DNA of 64,000 nt from Metaphire vulgaris. Taxonomy: Eukaryota > Annelida > Clitellata > Crassiclitellata > Megascolecidae. Below the pieces are notes generated by a model. The model was not told where the DNA came from. It did not search any database and saw only the letters and a program-made list of their open reading frames with translations. Position 1 is the first letter of the stretch, and every line of letters starts with the position of its first letter. Position numbers and translations under genes: made by a program. Location: positions 6,888,006 to 6,952,005 of the forward strand of contig CM030840.1 in the NCBI GenBank assembly GCA_018105865.1. Direction: 5' to 3'. Shown here piece by piece: positions 10,401 through 21,237 of the stretch.

Positions 10401-13400
10401 TAGATCTCTGACAGATACATACAGAATGTTTCTAAGTGCAAATAAATAGCACTGCAACTCTTATGGAACACATGTGATCTGATGGAATTCTTTCTAATGA
10501 AATTAATATCATTTAGCTATCATAAGAAGTATTTCCTATGCTTTTACAAAACAGTGTCAAATAGACTTTGTTTGATCTAGTTCAGATTTTATGTTATAAT
10601 TATATTGACAGTTTTATTAAAAAGACAAAGACATTAAATGTGAGACAAATCAATCATATGTAACAATTAAGATAATATTGTACAGTACACGAATAAATTT
10701 GTCAAACTTGATGAATAAATTAAGTCTGCCCCAAGTCAATGAACTTAACAAACTGAAGTTTATATATAACTTGACACATAGAATTACATGTAATGTAAAT
10801 AAATAAACCTCTTCCATTGACAGGATTTTATTAAATTTCAGAATTTGTGTCGAAAACTGCGATGATCTACCTGTGAGCAAAGAAATAAAGGATCTTTTTC
10901 GTTACATTGCTGGGTATTCCTTTTATTTTCTTTTAATTTCATAAATGGCAGAATATTTTTGCAGCTTAATAATCATGAGCTGATTTTAGATCTGGCTGCT
11001 CATTCATTTTTTTCTAGGCTGTAGGATTTTGTAAAAGATGGCTTTGTTACAGCTGCATGCCTAATAATAACAATTTAAAAGTAATTTCATGTTCTTAGTA
11101 AAAGTGTTCAATCGATTTTGATGTTTGGAATTACTTTTCTTGCAATAAAAGAATTTATTTCAACAGTTTATTCGGCTTTTCGTCAATGAAAGGCATGATC
11201 ACAGAGCCTTTTTAGGTAGTCAATGTGTTTGCATTTTTAAAAGAAAGTAGTAAAGTTTTCCCATGCCCGAATTCAAGCTTTGGGGCCGATGCTGATCTCC
11301 GGTCTCTTAGGCATACAGTGACGCAGGTGGCATGCACCATTAACCTAGAGTAGGTTGCCAGCCAAACGTCTAGACCTGCGCTTTACTTCGCAGTGAACGC
11401 TGCTCCTCAATTTGATGTTATAACTGCCCTCTAGCAAGTAAGACTGAGTCGACCATAGTCACTCCTGCGGGAGTTGAACCTGCGACCTCCCGCTCTATCG
11501 TCCAACGCTGTTGCCACTCTGCTATCTTTCCTCTCAATTGTATTTTGACAATGCAAAAATTAACTGTGAGATAGAATTTTGACCTCTTATAACTATTTTC
11601 TTTTCGACAGCTTTCAACCACAGGAATTCAGTTTGGATCTTTATTTGAAGCCATTCATTCCTAATTACATCGCAGCTGTGAGTGATGTCGATCCAATGAT
11701 TAAGGTAAATATGCAATGATTAAGGTATTAAATTGTACATTTTAGCAGTTGGTAAAAGACAGAATCAAAATTTAGATGAGAATTTTCCATTTTTATCCAT
11801 CCTCTATTATATTTATTAACTATTCCACCAACAATTATTATATAAACAAACAGCAAAATGGCAAAGAAATGACATTTTACTGAAATAATGATCCGGAAAT
11901 ATGCTTTTTGCTTTAGTAGATTAAGTTTTATTTGATGGTTGATGCAGCCATCTGTGAATCATTGTCATCAGAAAAATTAGTGGAAATTCTTTCAGGTTCC
12001 AAGGCCGGATGGGAAGCCAGACTTGCTTGGAATGACGGTCATTGATGAGCCAGCTGCAAAACAGACTGATCCTGCTGTCTTCAAATTAGCTCTGAAAATG
12101 GAACAGAAAAGCATTACTGATGAAACACACGAAGGAGGTATCAGTGGCATCTACATTTATAGTTATCACTGCAAGCAGAGATGGCAATGGGTCAAAGGGG
12201 TCACCAAAATTTGATGGGTCACTGGGTTACCCATCACATTTTTAAGACAGCAGGTTCAGTCAAGCATTGTACAAAAGTTCAGGTTCATGTTCATTGACAA
12301 ACAAATTTTGTGATGCAATTTTTGCATCTCACCATCATAGTTTCCTTCTGCCAGCTCATTAGTGGCAATAGCCAGACTCAAAATTTCTCCATTTATACTT
12401 TTTTCATGTCCTTCTATAACCTCATATTCTCCGTGCACTGGTCAGGACTTCACGGTATATTGAGGTGACCGCAGTATCCACTTAAATTGGATATCCGCTC
12501 ACAGCAACCTCGTCTGCGCTCGACGATCTTCCGCTGTGTTTAGTTCCACCATTGTCTTCTGGTACAGTTGGTCCATGGCACCTTATTCTGTATTATTCGG
12601 TGCAATCCCAGGAGGTTTGAATTTTTTGTCACTGGTTTATCTCTCAAATAAATTTGTGCCAAACAAGTCAAAATAGACAGATGGAATTCAAGACTTATTT
12701 GCAAAATATCAATATTTCTCCTAAACAATTAAAGTTTTCATTTTTCTGAAGTTTCATTTAGCAAAGATCTGTCCTCAAGAGCTCTTGTAATAACAGTTTC
12801 GCCAGATTACATTTTCCCAAGAGCTGCTTAGCATAGAACTTGAGCTATTCTGAAAACTGACATTATAAAAAATTGTTGCAAGTCTTGGTAGGCAAATAAA
12901 AATCAAGGATGTGACACGTAGGTGCTAAGAGTTGTCGTAGCCAAAATCATTGGTCTGAGGAATATTGTTGAAGGTTAACTGTTGCATTCCATTAAGAGAT
13001 ATTCTTGAATTATCGTCACCACTTCCCTGTGAATTTCTATTCTATTTATTCTCATTTGTCAGATTGTGAAGAGCATTGCACACGATCCGAAGGAAATTGA
13101 CGAGTGGGTGAACAGTCTGGTTGCTCTTCATCGCATCCATCCACCTCCTAAGATCCACTACACGAGGTTAGCCTCAAAAGACATGCAAGAAATTTCTAGT
13201 TTTTAGGAGAGTATTTCGGACCTGTTTTCAGCAAACACCACTTCTACATGTGATGCAAATCAGTGAGAGAGATTTCCGTCAATTATAGAACCAGTGGAGG
13301 CTCCACATGTTCGGTGAGGGATTACTCTCCCGCGATAGACCGCTTCAAGAATTCACCCTCAATTACACCATGCCATGGAGAATTCCTTTTACCATCTGTG

Positions 13401-15250
13401 TGGACCTTCGATGCCCCTTTTCTCCAGCTTCTCGTTTACGTGTAAATGCTGTCAAAGTATTTTCTTGCAGAATCCCTTTCTCTCATGGATTAACAGCTGA
13501 ATTTCGTCAAAAACAGTGAACTCCTTCGAACTATCTGAAAGCAGATTTTCAAGACCGACATTTTCCGTGCCTCATTGACTCGCCAATGTTGTCAACAGTG
13601 CCTTTGATTTTGGCCTTTGCTATATATATGGCGTTATATGAGTTGTCTCTGCTTGCTTGTCATTTTCTTATGAAGTTCTGTTGCCTAACTTCACACTTTT
13701 CACCATTAAACAGACTCCTAACTTTTGGAAGGTCTGTCTATCATGTAAGGCCCCGCCAGAGACAGTCGTGAAAAACTCAAAAGGCAAATTTCTTATCCTA
13801 TTTAATTAAAGTTATGTAAATGTTAAGACCAACCAACTTTATTCAAGGCCTGAAAATGTAATTTTGTCCATTTGGTGAAAAGAATAATTATAAGAAACAG
13901 CTATTCCAAACTGTGGAACTGAAACGAGACATGGAATTGCCCAGACCAAAAGGGTAGATTAAAATTACGAAGAACGTAGTTGAGATATGAAATGGCAGTT
14001 GATTGCATTTAATTATGTCACCTTTCACACCATAGGAATATGCCATCCATTGATGACTTGATGCAAGAATGGATGCCAGAAATGGAAGAACAGTTGCAAC
14101 AGGTAATTGCATATAATAGTTACATGTTTTCGCCACAAAAGTAATAACACCTTGTATGATGAATCTTATCAACTAGACTTAACCCTTTAACTGGGGATCC
14201 TGGATATATCCATGGCGCGATTTGTGAGGGGGAAGGGGGAATCTCCCCCCACTGCCCAACTGCATCTCCCTACTGCTACATCCCCCACCACTACATCCCC
14301 CACTGCTACAGTTTCCAACAACTACATCCCCCAAGCTCGACATATCCCCCCCACTGCTCCAGGTCACAAATCGCACCCTGGATATATCCGTCCATTTTAC
14401 ATTGAGTTACAGTTAAATACACGGTTAAGGGGTTAAATGTAGAGCTACAGGAGTTTCCAGAATAGGAGGCTAGGGGATGTTGTGAACTTCATCAAAGAGG
14501 TCTACTCGGAGCCCAAGCCGAAACAATTATGGCATTATTAGAGCATACATATACAGTACATACAGGCAAGCATAACGAACGATGTCTAAATGTTAACTAA
14601 CATAATTGAGATTAATGAGGCCGTTGTGACTTCCTTGTAGTTAGGTCCAAAAGCCAAACATGAAATTGTTTCTCAGTAGTGGCGTAGCTAGGGGCCAGAG
14701 GGAGGGCATATGGCCTCGGCGCCGAGTTGGAGGGGGCCAAAATCGGGTTTTGGATCAGGGTGGCAAAGGGCATTACGCGGGTTGTTCACACCAATAAGTG
14801 GCGACGACGTTTTTTGGTTGTTATGGATAATTATCAAGTGAAATAAAAAATAAGGATATAAGTGTCGATGACCTTTTTCTCCAAGTCAGGAATTTTCTGA
14901 AGTTAAGAATTTGAATTTTTCAGAGGGTACCATCAGTATGGTTTCGCCCCGGGGCGCCGGATACCCTCGCTACGCCATTGTTTCTCAGCGACTTTTATGT
15001 CGTCTTAGTCTTACAGGATCCAAACAACTCGTCATTGACGCCTGGCATGCTTGTCATGTTTGTTAGATAAGTTTACCGACGGCCGACTTAGACTGCGACT
15101 TGCCGGATTTCGTTGACATCGTCTGCAGTGAGTGATATAAGTGCATTTAATAGTGTCTTTGCATCTTTTCAGTGCTTTTAAATTAGCTTGCCAGCAAATG
15201 ATATTGATCGATGGCAACGCAGCATATCAAGGTCATTGAAAGACAATGGT

Positions 15251-15297
<47 letters not shown>

Positions 15298-16765
15298 GCT
15301 GTAGATTAAAGAAGTGTAAACACGAGAGGTTAAATTAGAATTAGGAATACTTGTATCAGTATGAATAAGTGTATGGTTATTTGCAGAATTTTGAGGATGT
15401 TTAGGCCTATATCGATATCGGTGTAGTCCGTTCTTCAAAACCATTTAATTGTTCAAAAGTCTCGTGTCTTATTTATCGGGCCTCGGAACTTGTCTACATG
15501 CCATGATGCCAGATAATTTCTTAATAAGCTTTGTGGAATGGAAGCTACTTTAGTTCAAGGCTTTGTACTGCCTTTACCCGCTGTTATTCGGTCAAAGTAC
15601 CTCTGTCGAGCAGGGCTGAAATGGCAGGGCTGCTTTCAAAAATTGGCGGGTCGGCAGTCCGGACCCCCCGGCTTTGGAGACTTTTTCAGTTTCTCCCCGG
15701 AGTCCAGAACGGAATCCGCCGTGCATGGAGGCTTCTGAAAATGCTAAAAATGCCGTGCTTATCGAATTGTTACTAACGAATTTCTTGCATCGCACTGAAA
15801 TAATTTTGATTGCTGCAAAATGCTATTAAAATATTAATATTAAATATTAATTTTTCTTAAAACTGCAGAGTCAAAAAAACGGTATAAAACTAAATAATTA
15901 TTCTTTATTGTAGTGTTTTATGCCTATTTATTTAAATTCAAAGCGCAGCATATATGACACGACGACGCGTTTTTGCTCATCAAGAAAAGTTAACTTGAAC
16001 CTGTTTAATCGGATTGGACCCCAGCTGCGTCTCGGTACAAATTTCCGGAACGCCACGCAAACAATTTGAGTAGCTCTGCTGTCAGGGTTATTTCTAGGAT
16101 ATATCCCTGCCTGCTGTAGAGTGACATTCGTTGGAAAGGATGTCGGTATAAATGTGAATGTAATCATTAATATATTTGCAGGTCTTCTTGACATCCGATC
16201 TATAATTCGCGTATTGAGTCACTGCATTTGCTGTTCTCTTTATATTCGGAATTCAGCAACTCACAGGTCAGATGTTGCGCTGTTTTAGACAAGACAAATG
16301 TCGTTTAACACCAACATCTAATTTGACATTTGTGTGCATTTTAGATAAAAATAATTAGCTAAATTCGCAACTAAAGGGGACTTGTATTACGCCTTCAGCC
16401 GGCCTGACTGAGCCTGAGGATTTGCCCTTCAGTCCTCCTGTTGTCTGTCTGTCTCCATCGGAGTTTTAGTGCGCAGTGGGTTAAGTGTATAAACAGGAAG
16501 CGCGTCAATAATTGCGTCATCGGTCACGTGGCCGATGGTCTCCTATCAACGGCCAATACCAAAACCCGCGCAAACGTGTGAAAATTCCGCCGCGTGGCTC
16601 AAAAATCCGCGGTCCGCAGAAAATTGTGATCCTAAGAATTACATTTATCAATCGTAAATGTAAATATAATTTGGAGTATGAACATGTTAGAAGTATGTAT
16701 GTCTTATTTTTCAGCATTTCGGTTCCACGTATAGAAAAATTCCAGGCAAGACATACACCAAATAA
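7356..16765 (+). CDS. IFT46: Intraflagellar transport protein 46 (IFT46), 12 exons
   Basis: IFT46 is a core subunit of the IFT-B complex, which carries cargo along the ciliary axoneme. Exons seen: 7356-7403, 8915-9071, 9301-9356, 9869-10002, 10842-10913, 11611-11704, 11996-12137, 13063-13166, 14036-14102, 15067-15127, 16182-16266, 16715-16765. The product starts MADNDDDFNL, runs through an acidic N-terminal third, then shows family blocks: DDLPVSKEIKDLFRYI, LKPFIPNYIAAVSDVDP, VPRPDGKPDLLGMTVIDEP, DPKEIDEWVNSLVALHR, SIDDLMQEWMPEMEE, SLPTADLDCDLPDF, then LFSLYSEFSNSQ and a short tail. Nearly all splice phases agree. Two do not: exon 7 ends in phase 1 but exon 8 must be read in phase 0, and exon 11 lacks one base. 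With those two lesions the length is about 356 codons, against about 300 in vertebrates. Identification rests on remembered family sequence; the exon 4/5 join is the weakest part. The last exon converges on the receptor gene at 18197. Confidence 0.9.
7414..7486 (+). repeat. (TTA)n microsatellite
   Basis: About 24 units of att/tta directly inside IFT46 intron 1, followed by short atc repeats. Confidence 0.95.
7570..8260 (-). mobile_element. L2-like fragments split by a hAT MITE
   Basis: A tail-like segment (gcacttttatagcaccattt, 7595 on) and an antisense RT segment (gatctattgtatcaaaagct, about 8100-8220) resemble the L2 copy at 4780-6235. The hAT MITE at 7717-7985 separates them. Highly decayed. 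Confidence 0.55.
7717..7985. mobile_element. hAT MITE with perfect target duplication
   Basis: Ends CAGAGGCGGAGCTAGG and CCTAGATCCGCCTCTG, flanked by cagcaaag on both sides. Interior has repeated ggcgccc words. Confidence 0.9.
8915..9071 (+). CDS. IFT46: IFT46 exon 2
   Basis: Acceptor tttag and donor gtgaga; reads in phase 0 and ends in phase 1. It contains NQPYDEAVVAGYDYDEDEYD, which matches the NQPYDE(S/A) motif of the IFT46 N-terminal region, followed by LAGFVPRNPSKDG. An alternative acceptor 10 bp further in would keep the frame. Confidence 0.75.
9301..9356 (+). CDS. IFT46: IFT46 exon 3
   Basis: Acceptor ttgcag, donor gtaaat; it starts by completing a phase-1 codon and ends in phase 0. 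It encodes DQIISMVTMLRDGRELRTE. This segment is poorly conserved in the family, so support comes from phase and splice sites rather than similarity. Confidence 0.55.
9869..10002 (+). CDS. IFT46: IFT46 exon 4 (acidic)
   Basis: Acceptor cttcag; encodes an Asp/Glu-rich run (EDEDDENEEDTGAEE) typical of the IFT46 N-terminal third. The frame reaches a TAG one codon past the proposed donor. The only phase-2 donor that keeps the downstream frame is the weak site gtaggatt at 10003, which places the TAG across the splice site. This boundary is the least certain in the gene. Confidence 0.5.
10842..10913 (+). CDS. IFT46: IFT46 exon 5
   Basis: Encodes ICVENCDDLPVSKEIKDLFRYIAG. The LPVS-EIK-LF-YI block is the start of the conserved IFT46 core (human LPVSAEIKELFQYI). 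Ends in phase 2 at gtattc. A second acceptor at 10823 would also be open, adding six codons. Confidence 0.85.
11255..11530 (-). mobile_element. tRNA-headed SINE
   Basis: On the minus strand it begins with an A-box-like tagcagagtggcaacagcg and a B-box-like ggtcgcaggttcaactccc (about 11530 to 11455). It then continues with a body that closely matches the 5S-headed SINE at 60330-60470: cgcaggtctaga, ggcaacctactctag, gccacctgcgtcactg. It lies in IFT46 intron 5. Confidence 0.75.
11611..11704 (+). CDS. IFT46: IFT46 exon 6
   Basis: Acceptor gacag, donor gtaaat. Encodes FQPQEFSLDLYLKPFIPNY and then IAAVSDVDPMIK, matching the human LDHKLKPFIPDFIPAVGDIDAFLK block. Phases agree on both sides. A tRNA-headed SINE sits in antisense orientation just upstream (11255-11530). 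Confidence 0.9.
11996..12137 (+). CDS. IFT46: IFT46 exon 7
   Basis: Encodes VPRPDGKPDLLGMTVIDEPAAK-QTDP and then a less conserved stretch ending ITDETHEG. The VPRPDGKPD signature is very characteristic of IFT46. The best donor (gtatca after 12137) leaves phase 1, whereas exon 8 must begin in phase 0. A micro-exon, a one-base error or a true lesion lies here. A hAT-like end (CAGAGATGGCAATGG) begins at 12176, only 39 bp downstream. Confidence 0.85.
12176..12300. mobile_element. Partial hAT-like end
   Basis: cagagatggcaatgggtcaaa and further gggtca words match the ends of the elements at 24357 and 60776. The second end was not found. Confidence 0.4.
13063..13166 (+). CDS. IFT46: IFT46 exon 8
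   Basis: Acceptor ttgtcag, donor gttagc. Encodes IVKSIAHDPKEIDEWVNSL and VALHRIHPPPKIHYTR, aligned with human MKVKSLEDAEKNPKAIDTWI...HRSKPPATVHYTR. Ends in phase 2. Confidence 0.9.
14036..14102 (+). CDS. IFT46: IFT46 exon 9
   Basis: Acceptor accatag, donor gtaatt. Encodes NMPSIDDLMQEWMPEMEEQL then QQ, matching the family motif MPDIDTLMQEWSPEFEELL. Ends in phase 0. Confidence 0.9.
14165..14440. other. Low-complexity inverted repeat in IFT46 intron 9
   Basis: Contains ggatcctggatatatcc...gggg and, at the other side, ccctggatatatccgt, with many ccccact/ctacatccccc repeats between. aaccctttaac at 14180 and gttaaggggttaaa at 14423 are inverted ends. Probably a MITE, family not identified. Confidence 0.45.
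14677..14980. mobile_element. hAT MITE with perfect target duplication
   Basis: Ends TAGTGGCGTAGCTAGGG and CCCTCGCTACGCCATTG, flanked by tttctcag on both sides. Contains the gatgacctttttctccaagtc motif shared with other families here. Confidence 0.9.
15067..15127 (+). CDS. IFT46: IFT46 exon 10
   Basis: A 61-bp exon between tgttag and gtgagt. It encodes ISLPTADLDCDLPDFVDIVC, the well-conserved VSLPTAEIDCSLAEYIDMIC block. Ends in phase 1. Confidence 0.85.
15251..15294 (+). repeat. (GA)n microsatellite
   Basis: About 22 GA dinucleotides in IFT46 intron 10. Confidence 0.95.
16083..16109. mobile_element. 27-bp minimal hAT-like element
   Basis: Begins CAGGGTTATTTCTAGGAT, the same 18 bases as the left end of the element at 63740, and finishes ATATCCCTG like that element's right end, with nothing between. 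Flanks tctgctgt and cctgctgt are a 7/8 target duplication. Confidence 0.6.
16182..16266 (+). CDS. IFT46: IFT46 exon 11 with a one-base frameshift
   Basis: Acceptor tttgcag, donor gtcaga. The start reads LLDI and, one frame away, the rest reads NSRIESLHLLFSLYSEFSNS, matching the human LDIPVYKSRIQSLHLLFSLYSEFKNSQ block. One base is missing in the run atccg near 16191-16197, exactly where DIP would be encoded. The unshifted frame happens to stay open through the exon, so a gene predictor would miss this. It may be a sequencing or assembly error, or a real mutation. Confidence 0.8.
16715..16765 (+). CDS. IFT46: IFT46 exon 12 (stop)
   Basis: Follows a good acceptor (tatttttcag). In phase 0 it reads HFGSTYRKIPGKTYTK then TAA; the HF continues the SQHF of the family. 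The tail is shorter than in vertebrates and not conserved beyond HF. Confidence 0.65.
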   Translation, partial: HFGSTYRKIPGKTYTK

Positions 16766-17161
16766 TCGTCAGCTGATGTTTCCTTAATCAGCCATCTGTT
16801 CTATTTCCAATCATACATTATATTGACTCTCGAGCTTCACCGTACGCAGAAATTATGATCGATTTAACTATTTGGTTCTTGTATGAATTTTCAAAGTCAT
16901 TCGAGTAAATATAAGTTGCGTTCAAATAGTTCTATCATCATATCAGTCAGTTTGAACAAAGCATCAGACAATTGAAAATGACAGGTTTCGACGAAAATTA
17001 ACAGAAAAAGGGCTTACCACCAATTAATTCCTTGACGAATCTAGTTTTTTTACGAATTTAGGCAACACGTTGCCGCCTGATAACAGCAGATTTACTCGGT
17101 TAAAATACAAGATAACAATAATATTTTTTACTAGAAGAAAGACTTTGATAGGCTCTAGGGC

Positions 17162-17571
17162 CAGTGTTTGGAAAATAGTTGAAGATAAAAATAAAATATT
17201 TTTTTAAAATAAAAGAAAGAACTATTTAAATGATAAATACTATTTAATTTTTGTCAAAATTTGTCTATAATTTATCACTGTCTATAATAAAAGCATTCAC
17301 TAGTTATCTGACGATTTTGATCAGTAATACAGTCACCTTTAGGTTATTCACCAAAAGTCTTGATTAATCTTGAGGAACCATTTCTCAAATGTTTTGTCAA
17401 TATTTCTACCAAGATGATTAATACAACTATTTAAAATCAAGTATTAAATAGCTGCTATTTATAAATACTATTTAAATAGGCCGGTTCGCTAACTATTTAA
17501 AATAGTCGCTAAATAGTTCTAGAACTATTTAAATGCATTTGATTATTGACTATTTCAATAGACCAACACTG
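17162..17571. mobile_element. Probable hAT-like element, AT-rich
   Basis: Ends CAGTGTTTGG and CCAACACTG with many ctatttaaat/atttaaatag words between. The same CAGTGTT end type occurs at 22780. No clear 8-bp duplication. Confidence 0.45.
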
Positions 17572-18196
17572 CAGGGATTACTTGTGTTTTGTCATTTGTC
17601 TATAAACTGTCTAATAACATTCCGAGCGACTTTATGTGTGTGTGGTTAAGGTTGCACTATTTCAACGAGCCATTTGAAGTCAATATTTATACCAAGAGAT
17701 TAGGCTAGTTTATTATGCCTAATTAATTATTGGCTATTCACCTAAAGCTTCAGTGCATAATTTAAAATTTTCTGGTTTCCATTATTTATTTCTGAGGGTA
17801 AAAGGTGATGCCCTTTTCGGCATTGGTTCTAAAAAAGTAGCCTGATATAATAGTGGCTCTGAGTGGCTGTGATCGTGTTTTCTGTATCTATAAGTCCATC
17901 CAGAATCAATCGGATCAGCGCTGAGCTGCCAGAGTAGGTAGCATTGAAACAGTCTCTGGAGAAAACTTCACATTTGGATCTAGAGGTTTTCGGCAAATTT
18001 ACAGTTGTTCAGTAAGAGGAGTGAAATTCCAGACTTTTGATGAACCAGCAACCGTCTAACCAGACTCAACAATAGTTTTAGGCACACCGACCAATAACGA
18101 GTTCGACAAAATTCGTACGAATTTAGCCATTTTCAAGTTGCGACCGATTTCCGTCAATGTTTCTGCTGATATGCGAATGGTTTGACCATCCATTCC

Positions 18197-18813
18197 CTAC
18201 CAGCCGTCCTCAACGCCTGAATATTTCGGATAGAGGAGGATAAAGATAGTCGATGAAGTCATCAGTAGACAGATAACCCAGAAGAACAGTCGATCTAACA
18301 CCTGCGCTAATTCGCGCCACTCGGCGCCGTAGTCCTTAGACGAGGTTCCTGGATGGTCGCTGCCATTGTGCGACGATATGGCCAGAAGCGCCGGAGCGGT
18401 GTCGACTGGCTGACGGCGGGGCAAGAGGGTCCGGGCGAAGTAGTCCTTGAGCCGCTGACCGCAGACCGGGTGCAGGGTCTTCATATGGTTCTTCGGGCGC
18501 GATTTATCCGTCCGGATAGCGACGCTGCCGTTCATCTGGAAATTGTTTCTCCGCTGTGCGGGTTCGAAGCCCGGTCGCCTCTTCCAGACCTGCTCTGTGG
18601 CGCTGGAATGATGGTGGTGGTGATGATGATGATGCGGTCGACGGGGTCTGTAGGAGGTCGTCATGCGAAGCAGGCGGGCGATGTGAACGAGAACCAAGTG
18701 GCGCAGCCAGGCACGAGGGCGTCCAGATGGATGGCTGTGGTGAACGTTGAGAACAAAGACCGTTACGCAGATTGAGACGGTTCCGAGGGTCATTGTTACC
18801 ATCAGATAAACAA
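18197..18813 (-). CDS. Receptor exon 7: M3, cytoplasmic loop, M4
   Basis: Starts after gattttag with VVYLMVTMTLGTVSICVTVF (M3) and VLNVHHSHPSGRPRAWLRHL, the usual post-M3 segment. The intracellular loop carries a run of about nine histidines from a (CAT)n repeat. It ends with RLFFWVICLLMTSSTIFILL (M4) and PKYSGVEDGW before TAG. Confidence 0.9.
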
Positions 18814-21204
18814 CTAAAATCAACGGCAAACAGAAAATAAACTTTTCCGGGTGTTTAGACCATCCATAGAAATTTCACGGATTCGCAAACGTTTTCATTC
18901 CAGGGACTACTTTAATGAGTATATGAAATTCAATAAACTGGAAAGCGAGCAGAAAATTTTCAGTGCACAATGCACGCAATAAAATCTCTGAGAAAAAGAT
19001 TTGACTGACGTCACCAGCAGACAAGATAAACAAGACAGTTTGGTATTAGGTGGTATTTATCTACGTTTCTGACATGTATTTGGGTATATATAAATTCAAA
19101 TGAGTGCCCGTAGACAGTATGTGACGACTGTGTGTGCAACTATTTGCTGTAATATAAATTTGCGTGCGCCATAGTCTTGTAGTTTAATAGGCCTAGGCCT
19201 ATACGACATTTTAGCGACATGGTTTTACAGTTAAAAGCAGGCTTCCGAACTATTAGATAATAAACTATGACAATTGTGTCTTTTTTAAAAATCAACTTAA
19301 AGACAGTGGCTGCAGTGACTACGGATCTACGGATCGCAATTACAACTTGAAGTCGCAATTTCTATCTTTTGCTGGCTTTAGTCTAATCATTTGGCCACTT
19401 CTGTAATTATAATAAAATAGTATAATGCTTACAATTGATTAAGAACAGACCGTCGGCAATGTTCTACCTCGCCCTCCTCCTCCCCTCCCCCGATAAATCA
19501 GAGTGAAATTTATGAACATGAAACAGTAATAAGAGATTTCGTCTACCGATGAGGGGTATGGCCAACGAAGTTCGCGGAATATTGTCAGCGATCATTAGAA
19601 GAAATACGGTGAAGGCGAGAAGAACGGAGATGCCGAGGGAGATCTTCTCTCCGGCCTCAGGGGGAAGAAAGAATCCGACCATGATGAGAACGGACAGCAT
19701 CAGACATGGCAGGACGATGTTCATCATGTAGAACTTATAGCGACGCTTCAGGTGTAAGTTGAAGATCACGTGTGGATACCCTTTGCCTAAATGTAAGCTT
19801 ATTCACATTCACAACAAATCGCTTGGCTGTTCACTCAGCCAATGGAATCACAGAGACGTATAACAGAGATAACATTATGAATGCGGTTGGATTCGGTTTC
19901 GAGTTCTGCTTGATTAATCTAGTTTAATTCGGAACCAAGTGTCATGGTCCGAAATTTTCGGACCTGACCTTGGGATCTGATGCTAGTACAATAAATTCAG
20001 GTAACTATAGGCATTTAATTTAGAAATGCAATACAAGAAAGGTTCAATCGCTTTGTGGTATGACGATGGACTTCTGTCTGAATTTAGTATTTTCCTTCTT
20101 AATATGTTCCTCAACACTCACACCGTTGTCTACTCAATGCACTGTACCATATGCACCATGTGCAAATAAATGCTAGATTGCAAATGCAATACAATGGATT
20201 TGAATTAAAACCGGATCTCACATAACTCATTCATCTTATTAATCATAATATGGCGTTGATACAGTGCGCTCCGTAGGAGGGAAGGGCTTCAAAAGAAACA
20301 TTTACTAATTGTCGGGTTCTTGAAACAAATTCACGGAATGCCTTGGTGCGAAGTTTACAAAGAGCCTGAGGTTCGAATTACCAGGACAGCAGTCGAGTAT
20401 CGTGATGTTCCACTCGGCCGATGTTCTGCGTATGTGCCATTCGCCGTTCTGTTTGAAGTCGTGCGTTGAGATGGCGTTCGATGCGTTGGTTATGTTCATC
20501 TTTGAGCTGTAGTAGGAATAGGCGCCGATGAGGATCGGACAGCGCTGTGTATCGAACGGAAAATACGTGATGTCGATGTCGCACGTTGTCCGGAATATTC
20601 CGCCTGGTTCCCAATGCATGCGCCCGTCGAAACTCAACAGAACGCGAATTCTTTCGAAATCAGGTACTAGCTCTTCTGCCCTGAAAACAAATTAGGACAA
20701 AATTCTAGCATTCCGTAGCATTAGACAACACAAACAGCTTTGAAAGGTTGTGTCCAAATCTTCTTTAAAGATTTATATTCAATATCATTTCATTAGTCAA
20801 TCAATCGATCAATCAAATAAGTTTATTTCTCAACATCCTGTTGAATACAAGTCAAGAAAAGACAAAACTTAACTAGAAAATAAGTAAAAATTCAAATTAT
20901 ACATAAGCCATGAATGTCCAAAACTTTGACAGACTTTAGAGAATAATGATACAAACTTAATATTAATATAATAAGTGAAATGAGCTAGTACAATATTTAA
21001 TAGTGTAAATTGCAAAATTGCTCTAGGCAATAAAATGATCAATAGTAAAAAAATGGAAGTTGATTCAGAAATATAATTTTTAGAGTTTTTTCAGAGTTAA
21101 GATATGTGAAGACAGAGAATACATGCATGAAGAGTAAAGAAATTTAGCGTTGAGAAAAGTCTACTGTTTCTATTGACGCTACTCCATTTCTGCTTCTATT
21201 TATC

Positions 21205-21237
<33 letters not shown>

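Noticed and set aside
11445..11530. Functional tRNA gene on the minus strand
   Set aside because: A- and B-box-like sequences are present but no convincing cloverleaf or anticodon stem, and it continues into a SINE body.
18353..18775. Plus-strand 140-residue open frame opposite receptor exon 7
   Set aside because: It is the complement of the M3-M4 loop; the minus strand has the family motifs.
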